Shown here piece after piece: positions 17,330 through 25,990 of a stretch of DNA of 64,000 nt; position 1 is the stretch's first letter, and each line of letters starts with the position of its first letter. The stretch is from positions 1 through 64,000 of the forward strand of contig CAZXCG010000002.1 in NCBI GenBank assembly GCA_964639205.1, written 5' to 3'. This DNA is from CAZXCG01 sp964639205 (GTDB taxonomy: Bacteria; Bacillota; Clostridia; Oscillospirales; Acutalibacteraceae). The position numbers and the translations under genes are program-made. The notes below the pieces were generated by a model, which saw only the letters and a program-made list of their open reading frames with translations, ran no database searches and was not told the origin of the DNA.

Positions 17330-17480
17330 TTCAATAAGGGGCTTTGCCCCGTCATTCAACGCAGCAAAGAGCAGCGTTAGCTGCCTGAAAAATCAGTGTG
17401 GGATGCAGTATTCCCAACTGATTCCGAAAGTGGAACCCGCCGCCTTATAGGCGGGAGACATCTTTGCCTGAGTTATACCT
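17330..17480 (+). repeat. Full copy A of the 150-bp intergenic repeat
   Basis: About 151 bp that closely matches, in inverted orientation, the copy at 31591-31740. Shared blocks run in order: TTCAATAAGGGGCTTTGCCCC, an AACGCAGC..GCAGCGTTAG arm pair, CTGATTCCG, CCCGCCGCC-loop-GGCGGG, and CATCTTTGCCTGAGTTATA. Several self-complementary arms are internal. It carries no ORF and falls between the terminators of two convergent operons. Confidence 0.8.
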
Positions 17481-17491
17481 GTTACAGCGGA

Positions 17492-17526
17492 AACGCCTGA
17501 GCCGTTTTTAAATCGGCTTAGGCGTT
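17492..17526. terminator. Hairpin at the end of the GH112 operon
   Basis: Stem AACGCCTGAGCCG with CGGCTTAGGCGTT (17492-17504 with 17514-17526, one mismatch). The clearer T-run (ATTTTT) is on the plus strand, yet its position right after the kinase stop suggests it also ends the minus-strand operon. Confidence 0.65.
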
Positions 17527-17534
17527 ATTTTTAA

Positions 17535-18638
17535 TTATTTGGCGTATTTTTTTACAATTGCCTGCATTTCGTCCATTTTCTTTTCCATGTCGTCAACCAG
17601 CTTAAACTGAGTACGGCAACGGTCAAGATTGTGGCGTTCTCTGTGAATCTTAAAGTACGTATCTCCGCTCAGATAGTCGGCAAGGAAGCGTATGCCGCAT
17701 TCGAAGGTCATAATTTTTGCACCGATTGCAAGGCTGTAAAGCTCGGTTTCGGTCAAAAATTCTTTGGCAACGCTCAGATAGCCCTTTGTGAACACCTCAA
17801 ACAGATGCAGACTCATTTCAATTTTGGAAAGGTCTGTCTCGTCCTCGGCGCCTGTACTTGCACCGAAACGGATGCTGTCACCGAAGTCATAGGCAGCCGC
17901 TCCGGGCATAACTGTATCAAGGTCAATAATACAAAGCGCTTTGCCGGTTTGCGCGTCAAACAAAATATTGTTCAGCTTGGTGTCGTTATGCGTAACGCGC
18001 AGAGGCATTTTTCCGTCGCGAAGAAGATTTACAATTTCGCAGGCCGATTCTTTGCGCTGAAGAGCAAACTCGATTTCCGGCTGAACGTCCTTGGCTCTGC
18101 CCATAACGTCCTTTTTAACGGCCTCTTCAAAGTCGCGCAGACGGCTCTCGGTATTGTGGAAATTCACGATTGTTTCACAAAGCTCGTCGGCCGGGTAATC
18201 GGCAAGCTGCCGCTGGAAGTTGCCGAAAGCTGCACCGCAGTTATAGAAATCTTCATCAGACTCAATGCTTTGGAAGCAATTGGTTCCTTCAATAAAATCA
18301 TAGGCTCTCCAATAGTTGCCGCCCTCGTCGTTGTACAGAAATTTACCGTCCAGAGTTTTTATGACCGTCATTGTTTCGCGGTTGGGGTCGCCTCCGTTTT
18401 TAACGATAATATCCTTTAAAAAGTTAGTAACGCCCCAAATGTTATTCATCAGTCCGTCGGTATCGGTAAATATTGAGTGGTTTATTTTTTGGAAAATCAC
18501 CCTTTTTTGAGTTCCGTCGGCGTCTTGAATTGTCGCCGCGAAGGTGTCGTTTATATGACCCTCGCCGTGCGGGCGGATGTCAACGCATTTTTTGTCCCCG
18601 ACAAATGCAGAAACTATCTTATCAAAATTATAGCTCAT
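17535..18638 (-). CDS. nahK: N-acetylhexosamine 1-kinase (NahK/LnpB type)
   Basis: A 367-residue kinase of the aminoglycoside phosphotransferase fold. The Brenner motif is THNDTKLNN with catalytic Asp219, and the metal site IDLDT is at 238-242. The N-lobe has ADGTQKRVIFQKIN. This matches NahK of Bifidobacterium, which phosphorylates GlcNAc or GalNAc at C1 after phosphorolysis of lacto-N-biose or galacto-N-biose. It is the last gene of the operon, after the nucleotidyltransferase (24 bp) and GH112 genes, which is the expected context. An AAAGGA site precedes the ATG. Confidence 0.88.
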   Translation of the reverse strand: MSYNFDKIVSAFVGDKKCVDIRPHGEGHINDTFAATIQDADGTQKRVIFQKINHSIFTDTDGLMNNIWGVTNFLKDIIVKNGGDPNRETMTVIKTLDGKFLYNDEGGNYWRAYDFIEGTNCFQSIESDEDFYNCGAAFGNFQRQLADYPADELCETIVNFHNTESRLRDFEEAVKKDVMGRAKDVQPEIEFALQRKESACEIVNLLRDGKMPLRVTHNDTKLNNILFDAQTGKALCIIDLDTVMPGAAAYDFGDSIRFGASTGAEDETDLSKIEMSLHLFEVFTKGYLSVAKEFLTETELYSLAIGAKIMTFECGIRFLADYLSGDTYFKIHRERHNLDRCRTQFKLVDDMEKKMDEMQAIVKKYAK

Positions 18639-18662
18639 TTTAATTATCCTTTCCCGGGCAAA

Positions 18663-19583
18663 TCAGCCGATAAGTGTAGCGGGATATTCGCCCGCGCTTA
18701 TTTTTTTCTGAATTTCTTTTACAACATACGGCTTATCCTCTTTATAGGTAACGCCTATCCACGTGGCGCTGGTTTTTAGAACCTCAACCGTCGCCCTACC
18801 CTGATCAATAAGCTCCTTTACAACACTCGGAAGAAGGTACTCGGACTTGAGCGGGTTGGATACGGCGTCGCCGTCAAGAAACTCCTTGAACCTTTTGGCA
18901 ACTTCCTCAATAAACTGCGGCGGGAAGCACCAGCAGTTCATAGAAACTATGCAGTTTTCGTCGAGGTCAACCCAATTTTCTTCGTCCTCGGTGTATTTAA
19001 CTTTTCCGTCTTCGCGGCGCATAATTTTTGTGCGCTCAACAATGCTTGTAAGATAGTGGTTTTCGTCCACTTCACACACTCCGCGTGCAACGTGACCGTT
19101 TTCGGTGATTGTATTTTTGAGGATATAACCCGCCATACACATCTTCATAGGGTAGGAATTAATATCCATACCGTCTATCCACTGCGAAACCTTAGCAAAC
19201 GCCTCTGCGCCGTAGAAATCATCTGCGTTTATTACGAGGAAGGGCTCCTTTACTTTGCCTAAGCAGCACATAATTGCGTGCGCAGTGCCCCAGGGCTTAA
19301 CCCTGCCGTCAGGTACCGAATAGCCCTCGGGGAGATTGTCAAGCTTCTGGAAAATATACTCAACCTCAATTTGCTGAGCCATTCTGTCGCCGATAACCTC
19401 TTTAAACAGCTCAAAGTTTTCCTCTTTAATGATGAAATAGACCTTATCAAAGCCTGCTTTTTTTGCGTCATATATGGAGTAATCCATAATAATTTCGCCG
19501 TTCGGTCCCACAGCGTCAATCTGCTTCAGACCGCCGTAGCGGCTACCCATGCCCGCCGCCATAATTACCAAAGCCTTTTTCAC
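18663..19583 (-). CDS. Sugar-1-phosphate nucleotidyltransferase (UTP-type)
   Basis: A 306-residue nucleotidyltransferase. The pyrophosphorylase signature MAAGMGSRYGGLKQIDAVGP (residues 8-27) binds the nucleotide, and INADDFYG near 118 supplies metal-binding Asp. In this operon it most likely activates the GlcNAc-1-P/GalNAc-1-P made by the kinase, or Gal-1-P made by the phosphorylase, with UTP. The Bifidobacterium lnp operon instead carries a GalT-type transferase (LnpC) and an epimerase (LnpD), both absent here. The start is GTG with AAAGGAGG 10 nt upstream. Substrate choice is inference. Confidence 0.82.
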   Translation of the reverse strand: MKKALVIMAAGMGSRYGGLKQIDAVGPNGEIIMDYSIYDAKKAGFDKVYFIIKEENFELFKEVIGDRMAQQIEVEYIFQKLDNLPEGYSVPDGRVKPWGTAHAIMCCLGKVKEPFLVINADDFYGAEAFAKVSQWIDGMDINSYPMKMCMAGYILKNTITENGHVARGVCEVDENHYLTSIVERTKIMRREDGKVKYTEDEENWVDLDENCIVSMNCWCFPPQFIEEVAKRFKEFLDGDAVSNPLKSEYLLPSVVKELIDQGRATVEVLKTSATWIGVTYKEDKPYVVKEIQKKISAGEYPATLIG

Positions 19584-19618
19584 GGGATATAACCTCCTTT
19601 TTTTATTGTATTTTCAAC

Positions 19619-21829
19619 TTATATTTCGTACCAGAGAATCTGGTTCGGCTCCATATCAAGCTCAAAGCCGGTGCCGTCGCCCTTATAAACGGTTGTGCTC
19701 TGTCTTTCGTAGGTATTGTTTACAACACAGTATTTTCCGTTTGCAACATAAGCGTGAACGTCAACATTATAGTTTGAGCTGAACCACTTGTGAAGATCTT
19801 TCTCTGAGCTTGAAGCCCACATAACGGCGCGGTGAAGCACACGCGCGTTTTCAAAGCTGTAGGGCAGTCCGCTGATATAAACCCCGCGTCCTTTCCCGAA
19901 TTGCTTTACGGCAAGCTGAACGTCCCTGTTATTCCTCCTGAGGTGGCTCTCGCCCTCGGGACCGTTATGGTCATGACAAACGACGACTGTTGTGCCCTCC
20001 AAAGCAAAAATGTTGTCCTTGCCCTCGCCGAAGTCGATTTCGCCCTCTACATCCTCGGTGATGAAATGACTGTGCTCCTCCCAATTGTATTTATCATAAT
20101 TGAGATTAAAGCCCCTTTCCTTTTCAACGCCCAGAACAGTGGAAAGCTGGAAAAATTTGCCCTGATACTGGCAGGCAGTCGGCTCGCCTACTCCGATAAA
20201 GCCCCCGCCGTTATAAACAAAGCGCTTAATCGCGGTGACAATGGCTTCATCCTTCCAGTTATCTCCGCCGGAATACGCGGTTTCCGCATCGCCGATGTTT
20301 ATAATTACGTCAATTTTGCCGAGAATATCGGGATTTTCGCGAATATCATCAAAGCTTATAAACGAAACGTCATAAGGAGCGCCGCTGAGAGCCTCTATTA
20401 CGCCAAAGTAAGAGTAGTTCTGCTTGAAGTAGATTCCATGGTGAACCATAAAATTACCCCAGGAGCGGCACTTGCCCCAGCAGTTGAGGACAGCTACCCT
20501 TTTAATGCAGTAGGGCGTGGTTCCTTTGGCGTTTTCGTACAGAGTGCGGAATTCCTCGCAAACTCCTGCCACATAATCTATAAATTCCGGGACCTTCAAA
20601 GCAAGCTTCAAATAACCACCGTAGCCGATTCTGTCGATAGGCTTTCTGAGGATAGCTCTGCGGGCGGTTACCCAATTGTATTTTGCCTCGCCGACCGGAT
20701 CTCCGCCCTCGTGAAAGGTATCCGGGAAGAAATAAGGCAGAAAACGACCTTCCGTGTATTTTACTCCGGGAATGTCGCTTATAAGACGCAGGGTCGTGCC
20801 GTTTCCTACTGAGCCTACCACAGCGTCAAGACCTATGCTCTTGAACTCCTCAAGATACGGCTCGGTGCCTATCCAATGATCGCCGAGAAACATCATGGCT
20901 TCTTTACCGTATTCGTGAGTAATGTCCACCATTTCCTTTGCAAGCTTGGCGACCTCGCGGCGCTGAAAATCCTGAAAGTCCTTGAATTCCTTTGAAGGAA
21001 CGCGGTAGGGATTGTTCATATAGCCCTGATCGATTATAAATTCCGGTCTGAATTTATAACCCGCTTCTTTTTCAAATTGCTCTAAAATATAGGGAGAAAC
21101 GCTTGCGGCGTAACCGTACCAATCCACAAACTTTTCTCTTGCAAGCTGGTCAAAAATAAGCGTAAACTGATGAAAGAAGGTAGTGTAGCGAATAACCTTT
21201 ACATAAGGATGATCCTCGATAAATTTGCGCAGCCTTTTCATTGTAAACTCGTGTGTTTTGGGCTGGCGGACGTCAAAAGTAATTTGATGCTCAACATTCG
21301 TCCAGTTGTTTACAACGGCGTTGTACATATGCACAGGATCCCACATTATGTAAGCAAGAAAGCTGACTGTGTAGTCGTGAAATTCCCGGACGTTTTCAAT
21401 TATAACGTCCCCGGCGGCTTCATCGTATGACCAGCTGTCAACCGGCACAACTTCGCCTGTGGTTCTGTCGATAACCTCCCACCAACGCTTAATATCGTCG
21501 CGGGAATTAACCTTGAGCATTTCCGGGTAAAGGCCGGACATAAGGTGAATCCGCAAATTTTCTTCGGTCGCGGTATTAACGGACGTAACGACATACATTT
21601 GCTGGATTTCTTCCGGATGCGCTTTAGCCCAGGCATTGTCCTTCCTTGTAGTGTAATAGGTTGAATAAACCTTAGCGTCAACGGATTTTAATTCCTCCGG
21701 AAAATCGGTTCCGTCGCAGTCGCGGATTGCATCCGCGCCCCAGCGCTGAATAAGATCAAGAGTTTCAGGTACTACGTCAACATCGGTTGGAATTGTAACT
21801 CTGCCAAAATCTCTCGTCGGTTCTTGCAT
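19619..21829 (-). CDS. gnpA: GH112 1,3-beta-galactosyl-N-acetylhexosamine phosphorylase
   Basis: A 736-residue cytoplasmic phosphorylase, the usual size for GH112. It cleaves Gal-beta-1,3-GlcNAc (lacto-N-biose) or Gal-beta-1,3-GalNAc (galacto-N-biose) with phosphate to Gal-1-P and free HexNAc. The opening MQEPTRDFGRVTIPTDVDVV and the barrel block WGADAIRDCDGTDFPEEL are characteristic. The ATG at 21829 is chosen for its AAAGGA site 8 nt upstream, because the longer frame opens on a TTG inside that site. The HexNAc kinase and sugar transporter in the same operon favour galactosyl-HexNAc over galactosyl-rhamnose, a known alternative specificity in the family. Confidence 0.93.
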   Translation of the reverse strand: MQEPTRDFGRVTIPTDVDVVPETLDLIQRWGADAIRDCDGTDFPEELKSVDAKVYSTYYTTRKDNAWAKAHPEEIQQMYVVTSVNTATEENLRIHLMSGLYPEMLKVNSRDDIKRWWEVIDRTTGEVVPVDSWSYDEAAGDVIIENVREFHDYTVSFLAYIMWDPVHMYNAVVNNWTNVEHQITFDVRQPKTHEFTMKRLRKFIEDHPYVKVIRYTTFFHQFTLIFDQLAREKFVDWYGYAASVSPYILEQFEKEAGYKFRPEFIIDQGYMNNPYRVPSKEFKDFQDFQRREVAKLAKEMVDITHEYGKEAMMFLGDHWIGTEPYLEEFKSIGLDAVVGSVGNGTTLRLISDIPGVKYTEGRFLPYFFPDTFHEGGDPVGEAKYNWVTARRAILRKPIDRIGYGGYLKLALKVPEFIDYVAGVCEEFRTLYENAKGTTPYCIKRVAVLNCWGKCRSWGNFMVHHGIYFKQNYSYFGVIEALSGAPYDVSFISFDDIRENPDILGKIDVIINIGDAETAYSGGDNWKDEAIVTAIKRFVYNGGGFIGVGEPTACQYQGKFFQLSTVLGVEKERGFNLNYDKYNWEEHSHFITEDVEGEIDFGEGKDNIFALEGTTVVVCHDHNGPEGESHLRRNNRDVQLAVKQFGKGRGVYISGLPYSFENARVLHRAVMWASSSEKDLHKWFSSNYNVDVHAYVANGKYCVVNNTYERQSTTVYKGDGTGFELDMEPNQILWYEI

Positions 21830-21924
21830 ATTTCGTATCCTTTCCAAAGCAATTCTTTACCCGATGCTAAAGTATTAACACCGGGTAAATATAAATTTTC
21901 AGAATGTAAATTGTTCGTAAAATA

Positions 21925-22170
21925 TTATTTAGACTTTTTTGCCTTTTTTTGGGGCTTTACGTCATACTTTTTGAAGCCTTTATTATAAAAGTAAAGCTGA
22001 GTGAGCAGAATAGCGATACCCACAAACTCTAAAAGCAAATTCCACGCAGAATGCTGGGCAACGCCGAAGTGCGCGAGAAGATCGCCGTTCTGACCGCAAA
22101 TAACCAGCCATATGCCGACAACAAAGGCAAGGATATTAATTATAATTTTTGCGTATTTCATTTTGAACAC
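21925..22170 (-). CDS. Small two-helix membrane protein in the GH112 operon
   Basis: An 81-residue protein with two hydrophobic segments (about residues 8-25 and 44-62) and a lysine-rich tail (KPQKKAKKSK). I do not recognise a family. It sits between the second permease and gnpA in an otherwise complete transporter-enzyme operon, so it may assist the transporter. It starts at GTG 22170 or at the in-frame ATG 22161, and neither has a well-spaced ribosome site. A GGGGAGG lies 28 nt further up, separated by a weak hairpin. Confidence 0.65.
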   Translation of the reverse strand: MFKMKYAKIIINILAFVVGIWLVICGQNGDLLAHFGVAQHSAWNLLLEFVGIAILLTQLYFYNKGFKKYDVKPQKKAKKSK

Positions 22171-22214
22171 AGCACAGGCAAAAGACTGCGCCGCCTAACC
22201 TCCCCTGCTCTTTA

Positions 22215-23096
22215 TTAACCTTTAACACCGCCGGCGGTCATGCCTTCGGTAAGCTTACGCTGAACGCACATATAAATAACGAGAACCGGAATCATTACTA
22301 TAACCATACCTGCAAACAGCCGACCCCATTCAGCCTTCTGCATCGACGCCTGATTCAACGACATCAAGCCGACCGGTAGCGTGTATTGCTCTCTATCGGT
22401 CATCAACGTTATTGAAACAACGTACTCGTTCCAGAACGACAGGAAGTTGAAAAGAATAACAGTTATAATACTCGGCTTGGCCATAGGTATCATAATTCTT
22501 GTCATTGTGTGGAAATATGAGCTGCCGTCAACATAAGCCGCCTCTTCAAAATCTCTCGGAAGCGTAACAAAATAGCTTGAAAGCAGATAAATTGTAAAAG
22601 GCAACGCCGTAGAAGCAAGAACCAGCGCCAGAATAAACTTGTTATTCAGGAAAAACTCCACGCTGAAATGATTTCTCAAAAATTTATCTCCGCCGTTAAG
22701 CATAAGGAATATGGGAACGGCGATGTAGCTTACGTTTACAAACAAGCCGCCCATAAACGCCGTGTTCAACACATTACGCAGCGGGAACTTAAATCTTGAA
22801 AGTGCGTATGCCGCAGGCAGAGCCATAACAAGAAGAAGGCCGAGAGCCAACACCGTAACAATTACGGAATTTAAGAAATATTTGCCCATGCTGGCTTTTG
22901 TCCACGCGTTGGCGTAGTTTTCCCAATGGAGACCCTCTTTAGGCAAGCCTACGGAGTTCCTTATGAAGTCGTTATTACTCTTGAGCGATGAAACAAACGT
23001 CCAGATAAGCGGAATTACAATAAGGATAACCAGCACAAAAAGGACAACATAAATTAAAACTTTAACGGCAATCTCTTTGCCGGATCTTTTTTTCAT
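22215..23096 (-). CDS. Sugar ABC transporter permease (MalG/CUT1 type)
   Basis: A 293-residue membrane protein with six predicted helices. The CUT1 coupling loop EAAYVDGSSYFHTMTRIMIPMAKP (residues about 180-203) is the EAA motif that contacts the ATPase. It ends with the family's short basic/glycine tail TAGGVKG. It partners the permease 22 bp upstream and the lipoprotein at 24162. No ATPase is in the operon, so a shared MsmK-type ATPase encoded elsewhere is presumed. An AAGGGGAG site precedes the ATG. Confidence 0.9.
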   Translation of the reverse strand: MKKRSGKEIAVKVLIYVVLFVLVILIVIPLIWTFVSSLKSNNDFIRNSVGLPKEGLHWENYANAWTKASMGKYFLNSVIVTVLALGLLLVMALPAAYALSRFKFPLRNVLNTAFMGGLFVNVSYIAVPIFLMLNGGDKFLRNHFSVEFFLNNKFILALVLASTALPFTIYLLSSYFVTLPRDFEEAAYVDGSSYFHTMTRIMIPMAKPSIITVILFNFLSFWNEYVVSITLMTDREQYTLPVGLMSLNQASMQKAEWGRLFAGMVIVMIPVLVIYMCVQRKLTEGMTAGGVKG

Positions 23097-23118
23097 AACT
23101 TTTATGCTCCCCTTTCAG

Positions 23119-24030
23119 TTAAAATTCCAAAACTTCACGCTTTGTAACAGCGCTGACAATGCCGGACATGAGGAACGAGAACAGGAATACCACAACGCCG
23201 ACCGCCATCTGCGAGCCGTAGCTGCCCGCGTTATTTGTCATATAAAACAACAGGACGTTTGCATTATCCTTTACGGTTGAACCGATGAAAGCTCGGATAA
23301 ACGTATAGGAAAGGTTGATGGTGCTTATGATAAAGAAAGTAAGCGTTGTTCTTATGTTGTTCCACACCAGCGGAATGGTAATTTCAAAGAAGACCCTCAG
23401 TCTGCTGGCGCCCTCAATGCTTGCGCTTTCGTAAATACTTTCCGGAATGGCGGAAATACTTGACATATACATAACCATATAATAACCGATAGCCTGCCAG
23501 ATAAGAGCAAAAGCGATCGCCCATATAAGAATTCTGCCGTTGCCGCCCATAAAATCTATGTAAGACTGGTTGGCGCTCCAGGTATCCGAGTCTGTGCCGG
23601 AAAGTATCCTTAAAATACCGTTTATGAGCCCTTCGGGAGCACGGTAAGCCATAGCAAAAATATTTGCTATAACAACTATTGATAGAATATTAGGAATATA
23701 AAATATGATGCGGAAAAAGTTTTGACCCTTTATTTTTTCCCTGCTGAGAACCGACGCATAGATAAGCGCAAGAGCGAAGGTTACTATAGCTATAATTACG
23801 ATTAGAAAAACAGTGTTCTGGAATGCTGCGATAAAGCTGCTGGTTTTAAACAATGCAACAAAATTGTCCAATCCGACAAAGGTTTTATCATCCTGAGCAT
23901 ATTTACTAACCTTAAATAAAGACAGATAGAAAACCTCAATTGTTGGGATAACCATAAAGATTATGAACATCAGGGTAGCAGGGAGAACGCAAAGGATGGC
24001 AAATCTTGTTTTGCCTTTTTGCTTAGTCAT
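23119..24030 (-). CDS. Sugar ABC transporter permease (MalF/CUT1 type)
   Basis: A 303-residue permease with six hydrophobic segments. The EAA loop appears as ESASIEGASRLRVFFEITIP near residues 207-226. It is the MalF-like partner of the downstream MalG-like gene and should import the disaccharide that GH112 uses. AGGAGA lies 7 nt before the ATG. It is separated from the binding-protein gene by 131 bp carrying a strong hairpin, which may lower its expression relative to that gene. Confidence 0.9.
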   Translation of the reverse strand: MTKQKGKTRFAILCVLPATLMFIIFMVIPTIEVFYLSLFKVSKYAQDDKTFVGLDNFVALFKTSSFIAAFQNTVFLIVIIAIVTFALALIYASVLSREKIKGQNFFRIIFYIPNILSIVVIANIFAMAYRAPEGLINGILRILSGTDSDTWSANQSYIDFMGGNGRILIWAIAFALIWQAIGYYMVMYMSSISAIPESIYESASIEGASRLRVFFEITIPLVWNNIRTTLTFFIISTINLSYTFIRAFIGSTVKDNANVLLFYMTNNAGSYGSQMAVGVVVFLFSFLMSGIVSAVTKREVLEF

Positions 24031-24058
24031 ACTACATCTCTCCTGTCAAAACTGAAAA

Positions 24059-24082
24059 CGGCAGGCAGTCAGCTGCCTGCCG
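24059..24082 (-). terminator. Intra-operon hairpin after the binding-protein gene
   Basis: A perfect 10-bp GC-rich stem CGGCAGGCAG/CTGCCTGCCG with a 4-nt loop, followed on the minus strand by an interrupted T-run (TTTTCAGTTTT). It is a likely partial terminator or 3'-end stabiliser that gives excess binding protein over permeases. Confidence 0.6.
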
Positions 24083-24161
24083 TCTTCGACTTATAATCAG
24101 ATTAAATCACGTTATTTTTTTATTTTCCGATAATTTAAATCAAAAATGGTATCAATCCGAA

Positions 24162-25517
24162 TTAAAGGAGTACTTCCTTCCACTGGTTGCAAGCGTCAAC
24201 AATCTCTGCCTGCCACTCGTCAACTGTAAGGGTACCGCCAACGATTTCGTCCATGTTGTTGAAGAATACATCCTGTACATTGAGGTTGTCGATAACTTCT
24301 GTTGCAGCAAAGCCGCCCTGAACGGAAGAAGCACCGTTGTCATATACGCTGTAGAAGAGCTTGCTGTCGCCTTCGAGAGTATCAGCAACACCCTCTATAG
24401 GCTGGATAGCGCCGGAAGCAGCAAAGATAGCCGCAGCTTCGTCGGAATAGCAGAACGCCATGAAAGCGTCGGCAGCATCGGGATTAGCGCAATCCTTGAA
24501 GGACCACATTTGCTCAATCCAGCTGAAGGATACAGGAGCGTTGTCGGGGTTAACAGCGGGAACAGCAGCAAAGCCCCAAACGAAATCTTCGGGAGTTGAA
24601 TCTATCATTTCGTTTACAACCCATGTGCCGTTAGGCATGCAGATTGCTTTGCCGTCGATAACAAGCTGCTGGTTCAGTGAGAAGCTTGAATTGTTAGCGT
24701 TACCGACTGTTGTGGGTTCTGTGTAATCAGCAAGCTTAGCTACTGTCTCGAGAACCTCTTTCATTTCGTCGGTGTCCCAGCCCTCATAATTCATAGCCGC
24801 GTTGAACATATCAGCGCCGCCCTGTGAGTAAATAAGAGCATACATAAATGCGTCGAAGTAACCGGCGGTCGGATATGTAAAGAGGTAGATACCCTTTTCA
24901 AGAGCCTTGTCGCCGAGCTCCCACATTTCGTCCCAAGTTGTCGGGAAGGTCCAGCCGTTTTTCTCAAGAACGTTAGCGTTGTAGAACAAGCCGCAGGGGC
25001 TGTAGAACATAGGAGCCATATAGGTCTTGCCGTCTGAGTATGGGTTTGTAAGAACAGTGTCTGTAAAGCCGTCGATTATCTTGTCGGCAGGAGTGTCGCT
25101 CTCACCGGCGATTGTTGTGTTGAGCATATCTGTAAGATCTCTGAGGAGAAGGTTGTCTCTAACTTCTTCCGTAAGACCGTCGTCACGACCTGTAGCAAGG
25201 TGAACAACATCGGGATACTGCTCTGCCTGAATCTGAGGATCAAGGATTGCCTCGAGCTTAGCGTCAACCGTGAGATCAACAGTTACGTCGGGATAATAGT
25301 TGTTAAATGCTGCAACTACGTCCTCCCACATCTGTGAACCGTAAGCTGAGTCAAGCGCGTAAACAACAAGAGTACCGGAAATCTCTTTTTCATCGGTAGC
25401 TGCATCCGTGGGTGCATCCGTGGGTGCGTCTGTGGTTTCTTCCTCTGTGCTGCCGCAGCCGACTGCCAAAGAAGCAACCATCATGGAAGCCATGATGAGC
25501 GCCAAAAACTTCTTCAT
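24162..25517 (-). CDS. Sugar ABC transporter substrate-binding lipoprotein
   Basis: A 451-residue lipoprotein. The signal peptide ends in the lipobox LAVG-C with Cys21 as the lipid-modified residue. A Thr/Asp/Ala-rich linker (TTDAPTDAPTDAATD) follows, then a family 1 extracellular solute-binding domain (GTLVVYALDSAYG onwards). It captures the sugar for the two downstream permeases, and the operon context predicts a galactosyl-HexNAc disaccharide. The ATG at 25517 gives a proper signal peptide; a longer frame to 25568 adds 17 non-signal residues and is not favoured. Confidence 0.9.
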   Translation of the reverse strand: MKKFLALIMASMMVASLAVGCGSTEEETTDAPTDAPTDAATDEKEISGTLVVYALDSAYGSQMWEDVVAAFNNYYPDVTVDLTVDAKLEAILDPQIQAEQYPDVVHLATGRDDGLTEEVRDNLLLRDLTDMLNTTIAGESDTPADKIIDGFTDTVLTNPYSDGKTYMAPMFYSPCGLFYNANVLEKNGWTFPTTWDEMWELGDKALEKGIYLFTYPTAGYFDAFMYALIYSQGGADMFNAAMNYEGWDTDEMKEVLETVAKLADYTEPTTVGNANNSSFSLNQQLVIDGKAICMPNGTWVVNEMIDSTPEDFVWGFAAVPAVNPDNAPVSFSWIEQMWSFKDCANPDAADAFMAFCYSDEAAAIFAASGAIQPIEGVADTLEGDSKLFYSVYDNGASSVQGGFAATEVIDNLNVQDVFFNNMDEIVGGTLTVDEWQAEIVDACNQWKEVLL

Positions 25518-25611
25518 AATTACTTTCATCCTTTCTGAAAATGAAAAATAAATTTGCCGTATAGGCATTTGAATTGAAAGGTTAGAACTTTGCGCCTATC
25601 CTTTATGCTAT

Positions 25612-25640
25612 AGTATAATCAATCAAACACTTTTTTTCAA
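25612..25640 (-). promoter_or_regulatory. Promoter of the GH112/sugar-transport operon
   Basis: On the minus strand TTGAAA (25635-25640), a 17-bp spacer and TATACT (25612-25617), about 95 nt upstream of the binding-protein start. The AraC regulator is transcribed divergently from the other side of the gap and is the obvious candidate controller. Confidence 0.7.
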
Positions 25641-25886
25641 TATTTTTGTTGCTCGAATTTTTATCTTTATTGCTACATTCGTTAAGTTTTATAATATTTT
25701 TACCAAAATTGCCGCTATTTTTATGTCGCAAATTTGCCATAGAAGCTTTTAAATATCAGGCGGCGCCTGCCTTTCCCGCCGGAAAACGGGTCTGAGATTA
25801 TCTTTCTTTTAATAAATATAATATAAAATAAACTAAATATAACCCGAACGCAGACGTCGCGGCAAGTGTTTTTATTCGGCAATTTA

Positions 25887-25915
25887 TTGCAATTTATCAA
25901 AAAAAGTGTTAAAAT
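25887..25915 (+). promoter_or_regulatory. Promoter of the AraC-type regulator
   Basis: TTGCAA (25887-25892), a 17-bp spacer and TAAAAT (25910-25915), about 75 nt before the start. Confidence 0.65.
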
Positions 25916-25990
25916 ATCTAAAAAGCTTAAAAACATAAATATTTATACAATTATTGCGATATTGTGATAAATCGCGGAGGATACACCGTA

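Noticed and set aside
19832..20812. 326-codon plus-strand frame inside gnpA
   Set aside because: It lies wholly antisense to GH112 coding sequence and shows no domain pattern of its own.
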